Of a DNA stretch of 27,180 nucleotides, positions 15,254 through 22,662 are shown in pieces (the stretch's first letter is position 1; the number at the start of each line of letters is the position of its first letter). The notes under the pieces were generated by a model. The model searched no databases. It had not been told where the DNA came from and was given only the letters and a program-made list of their open reading frames with translations. The DNA lies in the NCBI GenBank assembly GCA_045611845.1, contig JAZKXZ010000022.1:1-27180 (forward strand). The letters run 5' to 3'. The translations under genes and the position numbers were made by a program. This stretch comes from Enterocola sp045611845. Its GTDB lineage: Bacteria > Bacteroidota > Bacteroidia > Bacteroidales > Paludibacteraceae.

Positions 15254-15634
15254 TTATTTACCGTATGTTGGTGATTGTTCACATAAACATTTTGCTTCAG
15301 ATAAATCTATTGAGTTATATAATGAAGTATGTTTTGATATTTTGATAGTCATTCCTAGTGCAGCTATCAATTTATAAAATACTGCAACACTGGGTGTTAT
15401 TACACCATTTTCTATACGTGATATATATGATTTTGTAGTATCTGTTCTATGTGCAAGTTCTGCTTGTGATATTTTTGCCTCTTTTCTTGCGTCACGAAGA
15501 ATTTGACCAGTGTAGTATGCATAGGCATCTTCTTCAAATTTATTGCGTTCTGGTGTTCCTTCTTTGCCACAAAGAGAATCTAGTACTGCATCATAATCCT
15601 GGATCAAATTGTTTTTTGTATTCATAATATTCAT
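15254..15634 (-). CDS. XRE-family transcriptional regulator
   Basis: 126 aa. Residues ~45-100 form a Cro/cI helix-turn-helix (GQILRDARKEAKISQAELAH, then TTKSYISRIENGVITPS), with an N-terminal helical extension of 45 residues. This layout is seen in HigA-like antitoxins and in orphan regulators; no toxin gene is adjacent, the only neighbours being the two copies of the 28-aa peptide gene that flank it. It may control those peptides. An A/T-rich palindrome (15681-15696) next to its own -7 box suggests autoregulation. A start three codons downstream (15625) is also possible. Confidence 0.85.
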   Translation of the reverse strand: MNIMNTKNNLIQDYDAVLDSLCGKEGTPERNKFEEDAYAYYTGQILRDARKEAKISQAELAHRTDTTKSYISRIENGVITPSVAVFYKLIAALGMTIKISKHTSLYNSIDLSEAKCLCEQSPTYGK

Positions 15635-15665
15635 TTTTTATCTTATAATCTTTCTCTTTATGATG

Positions 15666-15696
15666 CAAAATTAATAAAAGTTTCAATATATTGTAA
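15666..15696 (-). promoter_or_regulatory. Promoter and likely operator of the XRE gene
   Basis: TAATTTTG on the minus strand (15673-15666) fits the -7 box. Seven bases upstream lies TTTCAATATATTGTAA (15681-15696), a palindrome with perfect core CAATATATTG, placed where a bound dimer would block the polymerase. Confidence 0.55.
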
Positions 15697-15769
15697 CATT
15701 TGTTATCTAAATTTTATCAGCTCTGTGGCAATCTGACTATCTTGATTAGAAGCAACAGAAACTTCCTGT

Positions 15770-15856
15770 TTAATCCCAAAATTCTCTAGTGCCGCCGCTG
15801 GTGATGTATTTGATGGTTTCGATAATCAGTGCAGCTAAAATTACGAATGCTAACAT
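15770..15856 (-). CDS. 28-aa single-span membrane peptide, copy 2
   Basis: Translates as MLAFVILAALIIETIKYITS followed by GGTREFWD and TAA; 17 of 28 residues are identical to copy 1 and the rest are mostly conservative, with Glu13, the IKYIT motif and EFWD kept. The Shine-Dalgarno AAGGAG lies 8 nt before the ATG. Its promoter region (TACCTTTG at 15910-15903, ACCTGTACCGC at 15941-15931) and the hairpin further upstream are homologous to those of copy 1, so a segment of about 220 bp has been duplicated around the XRE gene. Function unknown. Confidence 0.75.
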   Translation of the reverse strand: MLAFVILAALIIETIKYITSGGTREFWD

Positions 15857-15902
15857 AGTTTTGTCTCCTTTATTTAATGTTTCTTATTTTATGTTTATGA
15901 TG

Positions 15903-15945
15903 CAAAGGTAAAAGGAGAGTGTGTCATAATGCGGTACAGGTACAG
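15903..15945 (-). promoter_or_regulatory. Promoter of small peptide copy 2
   Basis: TACCTTTG (minus strand, 15910-15903) with ACCTGTACCGC at the -33 position, matching copy 1 in sequence and spacing (20 versus 21 nt between the elements). The 5' leader would be about 40 nt. Confidence 0.6.
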
Positions 15946-15990
15946 AAAAAACAAGAGTTGCTCGTAATTTTTTTGTGTCGGGCAACTCTT
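15945..15990 (-). terminator. Terminator after upp
   Basis: AAGAGTTGC(C)CG with CG(A)GCAACTCTT on the minus strand, followed by TTGTTTTTTC. Close copy of the hairpin at 15184-15229. Confidence 0.85.
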
Positions 15991-16036
15991 TGTGTTGGTG
16001 TTATAATGTTAATCTATAATTAAACCCAATGGCATT

Positions 16037-16660
16037 TTATCTTGTGCCAAAAATTCTGTCGCCGGCATCGCCAAGGCCTGGGAGGATGTATTTTTTGTCG
16101 TTTAGGCCTTCGTCTAGGGCTGCTAGGTATATGTCAACGTCTGGGTGTTGGTCTTCCACTGCTTTTACGCCTTGTGGTGAAGCTACCAAACACATTAGGC
16201 GGATAGATTTATAACCATCTTCTTTTAGTCTGGTGATGGCATCGCATGCGCTTCCGCCAGTGGCAAGCATAGGGTCTGTTACTATTACCATACGGTCTTT
16301 GTTGGCTGGCATCTTATAATAATAGAACACAGGACGGCAAGTTTCTTCGTCGCGATACATGCCTATATGGCCTACACGAGCCGATGGAATAAGGGTTGTA
16401 AGACCATCTACCATACCTAGTCCAGCTCTAAGAATTGGTGCTATAACTACTTTCTTTCCAGAAATTTTTGGTGCATTCATTTTCATGAGTGGGGTTTCAA
16501 TTTCTTCGTGTTCAATAGGGAAGTCACGAGTAATTTCATAACCCATAAGCATTGCTATTTCTTTAAGTAATTCTCTAAACTTTATGGTAGAAGTGTCTTT
16601 GTCTCGCATAATGCTTAGCTTGTGTAGCACAAGCGGATGGTTTATAATGTGTAGTGCCAT
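16037..16660 (-). CDS. upp: Uracil phosphoribosyltransferase
   Basis: 207 aa, full length. It converts uracil and PRPP to UMP in pyrimidine salvage. The PRPP-binding loop is VIVTDPMLATGGSA (about residues 124-137) and the uracil-binding C-terminus is YILPGLGDAGDRIFGT, both diagnostic. It stands alone, divergent from the YeiH-family transporter gene, and ends at the hairpin terminator at 15945-15990. Confidence 0.96.
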   Translation of the reverse strand: MALHIINHPLVLHKLSIMRDKDTSTIKFRELLKEIAMLMGYEITRDFPIEHEEIETPLMKMNAPKISGKKVVIAPILRAGLGMVDGLTTLIPSARVGHIGMYRDEETCRPVFYYYKMPANKDRMVIVTDPMLATGGSACDAITRLKEDGYKSIRLMCLVASPQGVKAVEDQHPDVDIYLAALDEGLNDKKYILPGLGDAGDRIFGTR

Positions 16661-16678
16661 AATTTGTATTTTTTATTA

Positions 16679-16701
16679 TTATGCGAAATTACAAATATTT
16701 T
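16679..16701 (-). promoter_or_regulatory. Conserved upstream block of upp
   Basis: On the minus strand AAAATATTTGTAATTTCGCA precedes upp by about 20 nt. The same block with one change is found upstream of the GH13 gene (19551-19573). It contains TATTTG, close to the -7 core, so is probably the promoter, but the TA of TAnnTTTG is not at the ideal place. Confidence 0.4.
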
Positions 16702-16741
16702 GGGATAATCAAAAATAAACGATTATTGTTATTAATTTTTG

Positions 16742-16749
16742 TACCTTTG
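16742..16749 (+). promoter_or_regulatory. -7 element of the YeiH-family gene
   Basis: TACCTTTG fits TAnnTTTG. It lies inside the longest possible reading frame, which shows that translation starts further down at 16765 or 16768. The 5' leader would be about 10 nt. Confidence 0.5.
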
Positions 16750-16764
16750 CAGAATAAATTTTTG

Positions 16765-17745
16765 ATGATGAAAAAAGTAGTTTATGTAGCGGTGGTGGCG
16801 GTATTAGCATTTATGCTGTTTGCCGATTTTATTCCTACGTTGAGTTTTATGAGTGGGTGGATTACTCCACCAGTGAGTTTGTTGTGTGGGCTTATTTTTG
16901 CTTTAGCATTTGGCGAGGCGTATCCTACGTTTAATAAGACAATGTCGAAAAAACTGTTGCAGTATTCAGTGGTGGGGCTTGGCTTTGGTATGAACGTATA
17001 TAGCGCACTTGCCTCTGGTGGCACTGGTATGCTTTTTACTATTATTTCGGTGTTTGGAACATTGCTTCTGGGTTGGTTTATTGGTACAAAACTGCTAAAG
17101 ATAGACTCTATTTTGTCTTATCTTATTAGTGCAGGTACTGCTATTTGTGGTGGTAGTGCTATTGCTGCAGTAGGGCCAATTGTGAAGGCAAAAAGCACTG
17201 ATATGACAGTGTCGCTTGGCGTGGTATTTATTTTAAATGCTGTGGCTCTGTTTATTTTTCCTGTTATTGGAAACTATCTTTCTTTGCCAGATGAAACCTT
17301 TGGCACTTGGGTGGCTATTGCTATTCACGACACTAGTAGTGTGGTGGGTGCGGCTCAGGCTTATAGCGAGGAGGCACTAAATGTGGCAACAACAATTAAG
17401 CTTACTCGTGCTCTTTGGATTATTCCAGTGGCACTGCTTACTTCGTTTCTTTTCCGTGATAATACATCTGATGGAGGTGGCAAGAAAATTGCCGTGCCAA
17501 TGTTTATAATTTTCTTTATTATTGCTTTACTTCTAAATACTTATGTGCTTTCTGAGTTTGAGTGGGGCGTGCAAATAAGTAAATTTATAAGTACAGTGTC
17601 TAAGAAACTTCTTACCCTTACTCTTTTCTTTATTGGTGCAGGACTTTCTAAAAGTGTTTTAAAATCTGTAGGTATCAAACCTCTTATTTTTGGGGTTTTG
17701 CTTTGGATTATAATTAGCGTGGTGTCGCTATTGGTTCTTTTGTAG
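16765..17745 (+). CDS. YeiH/UPF0324-family membrane transporter
   Basis: 326 aa with about ten hydrophobic helices throughout. Diagnostic motifs of the YeiH (putative sulfate exporter) family are present: LLQYSVVGLGFGMN, ISAGTAICGGSAIAAVGP and AIHDTSSVVGAA. Inner-membrane protein; the true substrate of most members is not established. The frame is open up to 16681, but those codons cover the promoter, and MMKKVVYVAVVAVLAF is a natural beginning. Stands alone; a hairpin terminator follows at 17767. Confidence 0.88.
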   Translation: MMKKVVYVAVVAVLAFMLFADFIPTLSFMSGWITPPVSLLCGLIFALAFGEAYPTFNKTMSKKLLQYSVVGLGFGMNVYSALASGGTGMLFTIISVFGTLLLGWFIGTKLLKIDSILSYLISAGTAICGGSAIAAVGPIVKAKSTDMTVSLGVVFILNAVALFIFPVIGNYLSLPDETFGTWVAIAIHDTSSVVGAAQAYSEEALNVATTIKLTRALWIIPVALLTSFLFRDNTSDGGGKKIAVPMFIIFFIIALLLNTYVLSEFEWGVQISKFISTVSKKLLTLTLFFIGAGLSKSVLKSVGIKPLIFGVLLWIIISVVSLLVLL

Positions 17746-17766
17746 ATTCACGTTTTAGAATATAAA

Positions 17767-17801
17767 AAAGAGTTGCTCGTTTTCTTTTCGGGCAACTCTT
17801 T
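17767..17801 (+). terminator. Terminator between the YeiH-family and GH13 genes
   Basis: AAAGAGTTGC with GCAACTCTTT (17767-17776 and 17792-17801), enclosing TCG...CGG. Third copy of the same hairpin family; both flanking genes converge here, and the A and T tracts allow it to work in both directions. Confidence 0.75.
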
Positions 17802-17828
17802 GTTGTTTTGCAATGTGTGGTGAATACT

Positions 17829-19529
17829 TTATTTTATCACTGCTAGGCGATGTTGGAGATTTTGGAAGGTGACTGTGCCGTTTTCTACTGTGGCGGTTTG
17901 GCCGGTGTAAAGTTCTGTTACGGTGGTGCCATCTGGGAATGCTCCGCCTAGGTTTATTTTCTCGCCATTATCCACTGCTACACGTATAACTAGTTTGTCG
18001 GTGTCGTTGTAGCGCACGCAAGTGTGGGTATCGATAATGCGTTGTTTGCCTGTGCCTATTACTGGGTTTGCTTTACGTATCTTGCCTAGTTTTTGGTAGT
18101 GTGCTAGCACGGTGGTGTCGATGCTGTTCCAATTCATATCAGAACGGAATGCTTGCGCTGCATCTACATTATATTTTGCGTCGCTCATTGGGCGAAGAGT
18201 TTCGTCGCCGTAGAAAATCTGTGCTGCACCTGGTGTAAGCAAGAATGTGGTGGCGCAGTTTATCATATTGTACATGTTGGCATCGCGGTTGTATGAGTTG
18301 TTTAGGTAACTGAATGCGTGCCAATTTGGATATTTTTGAATGCTATCTGAGTATGCTTGCCATGTGTAAACAATACCGTCTAAATCGCCAGTTTTTGGAA
18401 AATAGAAGTTTACCATTGAAGAGAAACCTGCTTCGGCATAGTCTGCTTTGTAGTCGATACCTGCACGGTCGAAGTCGCCTGTCATATAGAAATCATCGGT
18501 CCATTTGCTTGCTGGATCTTCTGGGTGATTTGCACGCCATTTATTTAGAGCTGCGTTGCAAGCGTCTGAAAATTCTTTCCAACGATAGGTGCGGGTGTTT
18601 TCCACAATGTCGCAACGCATGCCGTCGATACCAAATTCTTCTACCCAAGAAGCAATCCATGCTGTTACGTATTGCATTGGGCTCCATTTGTGGTCTTTAC
18701 GCAAGGCAACGGCAGATGGATTTACCCAAGCATCGTTTTTCTTGCCTTCTTTTTTCCATTTATTTTTTAAGAATGCTGGTATTTTTACTGCATTGTTGTT
18801 TTCGTCTTTATAGTCTGGCATACCAAAAAGGGTAGCTTCTAGAGGGTGATTTTCGTCCCAACCTTCGTCGGGCATACGAATCCATTCTCTGTTGTACCAG
18901 CCTTTCCAATTTAAACGATTGGCATAAAACTCATCGTAGCTCCATGTTTTTATGTGCTCGGCAGCTTGCTCTTCGGTTAGTCCTGTTTTGGCAAAGCCTA
19001 ATTGAACCGCATCTAGTAGTGTAGGGTAGCCAGGGTCGTTGATATTTGCACCAAGCATCACACGAATGCCTTGTGAGTGAAGCACATCTACTAGTTCTCT
19101 AAATTCTTCTACTGTACCGTAGTTTTTGTCTATTTGAGTGTAGTCGAGTGGATAATATCCGTGATAACCATAGTGTGGGAAGTCGTTGATTGGGCCACTA
19201 CCTGTCATCCAACCGTGGATTTGTTCGTAAACGTCGGTCATCCAAACCACGTCTATGCCCATGTCTTTGAAGTAACCTTGTTTAGCCTTTTCGGTCATGC
19301 CTTTAAAGTCGCCTCCGTGAAAAGTTGCGGCGTTTAGTCTTTCGCTACCGTAGTCGTTTTTGCGTCCGTAGTTTACGTCGTTGCTAGGGTCGCCATTGGC
19401 AAACCTGTCGGTAATAACAAAGTAAACTGTGGCATTGCCCCAAGTGAAATTGTCTTCTTTTGCCTCTTGCGCGTTTATTGCTCCCGCAAAGGCCATTGCA
19501 CCAAGTAAGGTGCATAAAATTCGTTTCAT
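17829..19529 (-). CDS. GH13 alpha-amylase-like protein with altered active site, periplasmic
   Basis: 566 aa. A signal peptide (MKRILCTLLGAMAFAGAINA, cleavage after INA) sends it to the periplasm. The (beta/alpha)8 barrel is recognisable from YFVITDRFANGDPSND, HGGDFKGM, HYGYHGYYPLDYTQID, IDGMRCDIVEN and TPGAAQIFYGDE, closest to MalS-like periplasmic amylases. D307 keeps the nucleophile position, but the acid/base Glu is replaced (MTGDFDR, D352), the third catalytic Asp and preceding His of the usual SSHD are replaced (LNNSYN, Tyr413), and region I reads GANIND instead of DVVxNH. The enzyme may be inactive, with a glucan-binding role, or use a different layout. A small C-terminal beta domain follows. 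It stands alone, divergent from the EamA gene. Confidence 0.85.
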   Translation of the reverse strand: MKRILCTLLGAMAFAGAINAQEAKEDNFTWGNATVYFVITDRFANGDPSNDVNYGRKNDYGSERLNAATFHGGDFKGMTEKAKQGYFKDMGIDVVWMTDVYEQIHGWMTGSGPINDFPHYGYHGYYPLDYTQIDKNYGTVEEFRELVDVLHSQGIRVMLGANINDPGYPTLLDAVQLGFAKTGLTEEQAAEHIKTWSYDEFYANRLNWKGWYNREWIRMPDEGWDENHPLEATLFGMPDYKDENNNAVKIPAFLKNKWKKEGKKNDAWVNPSAVALRKDHKWSPMQYVTAWIASWVEEFGIDGMRCDIVENTRTYRWKEFSDACNAALNKWRANHPEDPASKWTDDFYMTGDFDRAGIDYKADYAEAGFSSMVNFYFPKTGDLDGIVYTWQAYSDSIQKYPNWHAFSYLNNSYNRDANMYNMINCATTFLLTPGAAQIFYGDETLRPMSDAKYNVDAAQAFRSDMNWNSIDTTVLAHYQKLGKIRKANPVIGTGKQRIIDTHTCVRYNDTDKLVIRVAVDNGEKINLGGAFPDGTTVTELYTGQTATVENGTVTFQNLQHRLAVIK

Positions 19530-19550
19530 ATTATTTGATTTAATGTGTAT

Positions 19551-19573
19551 TATGCGAATTTACAAATATTTTA
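19551..19573 (-). promoter_or_regulatory. Conserved upstream block of the GH13 gene
   Basis: On the minus strand AAAATATTTGTAAATTCGCA, near-identical to the block before upp (16679-16701), about 20 nt upstream of the start codon in both cases. Probable core promoter. Confidence 0.4.
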
Positions 19574-19604
19574 GAATATACAAAACATTTATGTAGTATC
19601 TTTG
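19571..19604 (+). promoter_or_regulatory. EamA transporter promoter
   Basis: TATCTTTG at 19597-19604 is a perfect -7 element; TTAG at 19571-19574 is a partial -33 match at 22 nt. It overlaps the divergent promoter of the GH13 gene. Confidence 0.65.
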
Positions 19605-19654
19605 CACCTAGAAATTGCATTGAGTCAATTTCATGTTTTTGAAAATTTACTAAT

Positions 19655-20563
19655 ATGAAATCGTATCGTAGTATATTGGGTCACCTTGCGTGTTTGATTG
19701 CTTACTCAATTTTTGGGTTCAACATTATTGTGTGCAAAGACCTAACAAGTGGGGAGTTTCTTTCGCCTCTTTCTATATTTACCCTTAGAGCAATAGGGGC
19801 TGGTGCGCTGTTTTGGATAATTTCTTTTTTTATGCCAAATGAAAAGGTGGAAAAGAAAGATTATCTGAAGATTTTTGCGGCGTCGGTGCTTGGTTTTCTT
19901 ATTACACAGTTGTCGTTTCTAGCAGGTATTCCGCATATTACGCCAATGGATTGCTCTATTTTGGCATCCATTTCGCCTATCTACACCATGTTTATTGCGG
20001 CTATAGCGCTTAAAGAACCTATTTCTCTGCAAAAAGTGAGTGGTGTGGTGATAAGTTTTGTGGGTATTATTTACTTGATATTGAGTAGGATAACATCTGC
20101 TGGTGCTGAAGAAACCACTGCCTTTGGTATTATAATGCTTATTATAAATTCTTTGAGTTTTTCTCTTTATCTAGGCATTTTTAAACCTCTTATTAGCAAA
20201 TATTCGGTGTTAACTTTTATGAAGTGGATTTTCTTTTTTGCTTTTGTTATGTCTTTCCCTTTTTCGGCAAAAGAAATCTTCACAGCTTCGTGGAGTACAA
20301 TACCAATGGTGCAAATTTCTGAACTTGCATATCTTATCGTTTGTGCCACTTTTGTTACATATACTCTTATTCCGTTTGGGCAAAAAATCATTCGTCCCAC
20401 TCTGGTGAGTATGTATAGCTACATGCAACCTATCATCGCCATCGTTATAAGCATCTGCATAGGTATGGATACTCTTACATGGCAAAAGGTCCTTGCTGCC
20501 GTTATGGTATTTGGTGGGGTGATAATAGTAAGTTATAGTAAATCAAAGGTAGAGAAGGGGTAA
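19655..20563 (+). CDS. EamA/DMT-family transporter
   Basis: 302 aa with ten predicted membrane helices in two repeats of five, the drug/metabolite transporter fold. The start IFGFNIIVCKDL, the motif ISPIYTMFIAAIALKEPI in the first half and YSYMQPIIAIVISI in the second half are typical of EamA domains. Members export amino acids, metabolites or drugs; the substrate cannot be read here. Ends at the terminator 20581-20620. Confidence 0.9.
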   Translation: MKSYRSILGHLACLIAYSIFGFNIIVCKDLTSGEFLSPLSIFTLRAIGAGALFWIISFFMPNEKVEKKDYLKIFAASVLGFLITQLSFLAGIPHITPMDCSILASISPIYTMFIAAIALKEPISLQKVSGVVISFVGIIYLILSRITSAGAEETTAFGIIMLIINSLSFSLYLGIFKPLISKYSVLTFMKWIFFFAFVMSFPFSAKEIFTASWSTIPMVQISELAYLIVCATFVTYTLIPFGQKIIRPTLVSMYSYMQPIIAIVISICIGMDTLTWQKVLAAVMVFGGVIIVSYSKSKVEKG

Positions 20564-20580
20564 TAAAACCGTGACAAAAT

Positions 20581-20620
20581 AGAAATCGGAGTCATATAAC
20601 TAGATGTGACTCCGATTTCT
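20581..20620. terminator. Bidirectional terminator between EamA and phosphatase genes
   Basis: A 14-bp perfect stem, AGAAATCGGAGTCA with TGACTCCGATTTCT, around a 12-nt loop, followed by TTTTTG on the plus strand and ATTTTG on the minus strand. It serves both convergent genes. Confidence 0.9.
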
Positions 20621-20628
20621 TTTTGTTA

Positions 20629-21087
20629 TTATAGTTTACTCAACAATCCGTCGCAGGCGTCTTCTAGGAGTTCTATGACATGGTAGAAACCGTCGCGACC
20701 GCCGTAATAGGGGTCTGGCACGTGGTCGTCGGTGTGACGGGTGCAGTATTCGGTCATTTGGTGAATCTTTTTGGTGGATTCCACATCTGGAGCGCGGTCG
20801 TAGAGGTCGTCTATATTGCTGTTGTCCATGCCAATGATAAGGTCAAACTTCTCAAAATCGGCAGTTTTTACAGGACGCGAAATGCTATCCACGTTGTAGC
20901 CACGCTGAAAACCAGCCTCACGCATGCGGTAATCGGCTCTTTCGCCCTCGTGATACGAAAGTATGCCAGCAGAGTCTATGAAAAACTCCTTTTCTCTGCC
21001 CAATTCTTGCACTTTTTTCTTCATCACAGCCTCTGCACAAGCCGAACGGCAAATATTTCCGAGGCAAACAAAAAGTATTTTTATCAT
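20629..21087 (-). CDS. Low-molecular-weight protein-tyrosine phosphatase
   Basis: 152 aa. The phosphate loop is at the N-terminus, VCLGNICRSACAE (C8 nucleophile, R14), and the general-acid Asp is in DHVPDPYYGG, the full signature of this family. It dephosphorylates tyrosine in proteins, in Bacteroidetes often linked to capsule control, but no polysaccharide genes are nearby. The region before the start codon shows that it once directly overlapped the end of the nitroreductase gene now at 22663: a copy of its phosphate loop remains there (see finding). Confidence 0.93.
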   Translation of the reverse strand: MIKILFVCLGNICRSACAEAVMKKKVQELGREKEFFIDSAGILSYHEGERADYRMREAGFQRGYNVDSISRPVKTADFEKFDLIIGMDNSNIDDLYDRAPDVESTKKIHQMTEYCTRHTDDHVPDPYYGGRDGFYHVIELLEDACDGLLSKL

Positions 21088-21097
21088 TTTCCTACGG

Positions 21098-21883
21098 TTA
21101 GTTTTTTATTATATCTTTCAATAATTTCACATATTCTTCTGTGTGTTCACAAGAGTAAGTCATGTGTCCGTGTCCTTTTTTTACATAAAAATTAGCTTGG
21201 GGATATGCTCGTTGTACCAATTTATAACAAGTTTTGTATGCTTTTTCGTCTTCTCCATAGAAAAAATGAGTACGCGTTTGCATATCATCGCTTAATGGTG
21301 GGTAATCAAAGGTATAACAACACTCCACTTCATTTTTTATAGTTGTTTTAGTCACATAGGGTGCAATCATTACTAAAGACTCTAACATTGGCTTTAGGCT
21401 GTTAATCTTACTTCCAGCAAATTGTTTCAAGAATCTCATATTCATAGCTTCTTCTAAGGTTTTATCCTTGAATAATCTAATCATAGTGCTAAATTTAAAT
21501 CGCATAAACGCCTTGTATAGACTTGATAATCTAATCATTGGCGCGCCATCGAAAAATAAATTATGGACTTTAATTTTTGCTTCAGAAAGTTGCTTATGGA
21601 GTTCCATTCCTACTTCCGTCCCCATAGATTGTCCGTAAATCATCTGAATTTCATCAATTCTCAATTCTATCAGGTAATCCTTGATTTCTTTTGCTTCGTT
21701 TTGTCTTGTAGTAAAATCCTTCGAATCTTTGTAGTGCCCATTATAGGTTGGAACAATGATATAATAATCCTGCATTTGAGAATAAATATACTTCAAACAT
21801 TCTCCAGGACAAAACGAACCAGTAAGCATTACTACTACAGGTTTACCTTTTTCACCAATTACATCAAACTTCATATTTTCCAC
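21098..21883 (-). CDS. Alpha/beta hydrolase
   Basis: 261 aa cytoplasmic protein. VVVMLTGSFCPGECLKYI carries the oxyanion-hole region, MIYGQSMGTEVGMEL the nucleophile elbow GxSxG, FFYGEDE the acid strand and KKGHGHMTYS the catalytic His. The substrate is unknown. It lies between the ATC-hydrolase-like gene and the phosphatase gene, with 9 nt to the former, so these two form a pair. Both are more AT-rich than the genes around them and sit inside a duplicated junction, so they appear to have been inserted together. Confidence 0.82.
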   Translation of the reverse strand: MENMKFDVIGEKGKPVVVMLTGSFCPGECLKYIYSQMQDYYIIVPTYNGHYKDSKDFTTRQNEAKEIKDYLIELRIDEIQMIYGQSMGTEVGMELHKQLSEAKIKVHNLFFDGAPMIRLSSLYKAFMRFKFSTMIRLFKDKTLEEAMNMRFLKQFAGSKINSLKPMLESLVMIAPYVTKTTIKNEVECCYTFDYPPLSDDMQTRTHFFYGEDEKAYKTCYKLVQRAYPQANFYVKKGHGHMTYSCEHTEEYVKLLKDIIKN

Positions 21884-21892
21884 TGTTTTTAT

Positions 21893-22609
21893 TTATTTCA
21901 ATCCATCCTTTTTTAAACCATGAGGTGGCCAATTGTCTGTGACAACATCTGCATCTATTTTTATTAAGTTTGCGCATCTTTTATCGCCATATCCAATAAC
22001 TTCGTTTCTATAATATGGCACTCCAAAAGAGGCAAATGCAATATAATCTATATTGCAAATATATGGCATAATATCCCCTAATCCCTTCTCAGTTAAAAAC
22101 ATACATGCTCCGCATCGTGTGCAGATATATTTATGGCTATATTCATTGTCTGGCTTTTCGTAAATAAATTCCCATGCGTAAGGATACTCTTTAGAAAATT
22201 TTTTACTCTTTTCTGTCATTTTTATTAGAAACTTTTGAGTCAATGATAGCTTCATTATCTTTCTAATAATTTTTTGCCCAAATTTAGGTAATGTGCCAAA
22301 AGACTTTTTCATCAAATTGGTTAATAGTTCTCCAATTTGATTGTCTGATAAGTTGTATTCTCTTCCTACAACAAATAAAGTGGCAGCTTTACAGCAATCG
22401 ACCAAATTATGTGTGTCATTTGCGTTGTCATTTCCGCCTACATAAGGCATATCTAATAAAAAATTTGTTTCAAAAGTAGTTTGAACCTTAGAAACAACAA
22501 TAGAGAATTCTTCCTTAAAGAGTTCTTCTATTTCTACTTTACCAAGTGTGAGTAATTTCTCTATCTCTTTCAGATATTTCTTTTTGTTTTTTTTATAAAA
22601 CTCGTGCAT
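21893..22609 (-). CDS. Probable L-2-amino-thiazoline-4-carboxylic acid hydrolase family protein
   Basis: 238 aa. The last third, with ICTRCGACMFLTEKGLGD, then MPYICNIDYIAFASFGVP and YGDKRCANLIK, has the cysteine pattern of the ATC-hydrolase family (PF14196) as I remember it; named members open the thiazoline ring on the way to cysteine, but most Bacteroidetes members are untested. The N-terminal part is helical and basic. It is cotranscribed with the alpha/beta hydrolase (9-nt gap). Assignment rests on motif memory only. Confidence 0.6.
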   Translation of the reverse strand: MHEFYKKNKKKYLKEIEKLLTLGKVEIEELFKEEFSIVVSKVQTTFETNFLLDMPYVGGNDNANDTHNLVDCCKAATLFVVGREYNLSDNQIGELLTNLMKKSFGTLPKFGQKIIRKIMKLSLTQKFLIKMTEKSKKFSKEYPYAWEFIYEKPDNEYSHKYICTRCGACMFLTEKGLGDIMPYICNIDYIAFASFGVPYYRNEVIGYGDKRCANLIKIDADVVTDNWPPHGLKKDGLK

Positions 22610-22633
22610 AGTCTAATTATTTAATGATGATAT

Positions 22634-22662
22634 AAGCCGAACGGCAAATATTGCCTAAGCAA
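22634..22662 (-). pseudogene. Remnant of the phosphatase 5' end
   Basis: On the minus strand this translates as CLGNICRSAY, the phosphate loop of the low-molecular-weight phosphatase, without the rest of the gene. It follows the nitroreductase stop codon directly and is homologous to 21039-21068. Confidence 0.75.
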
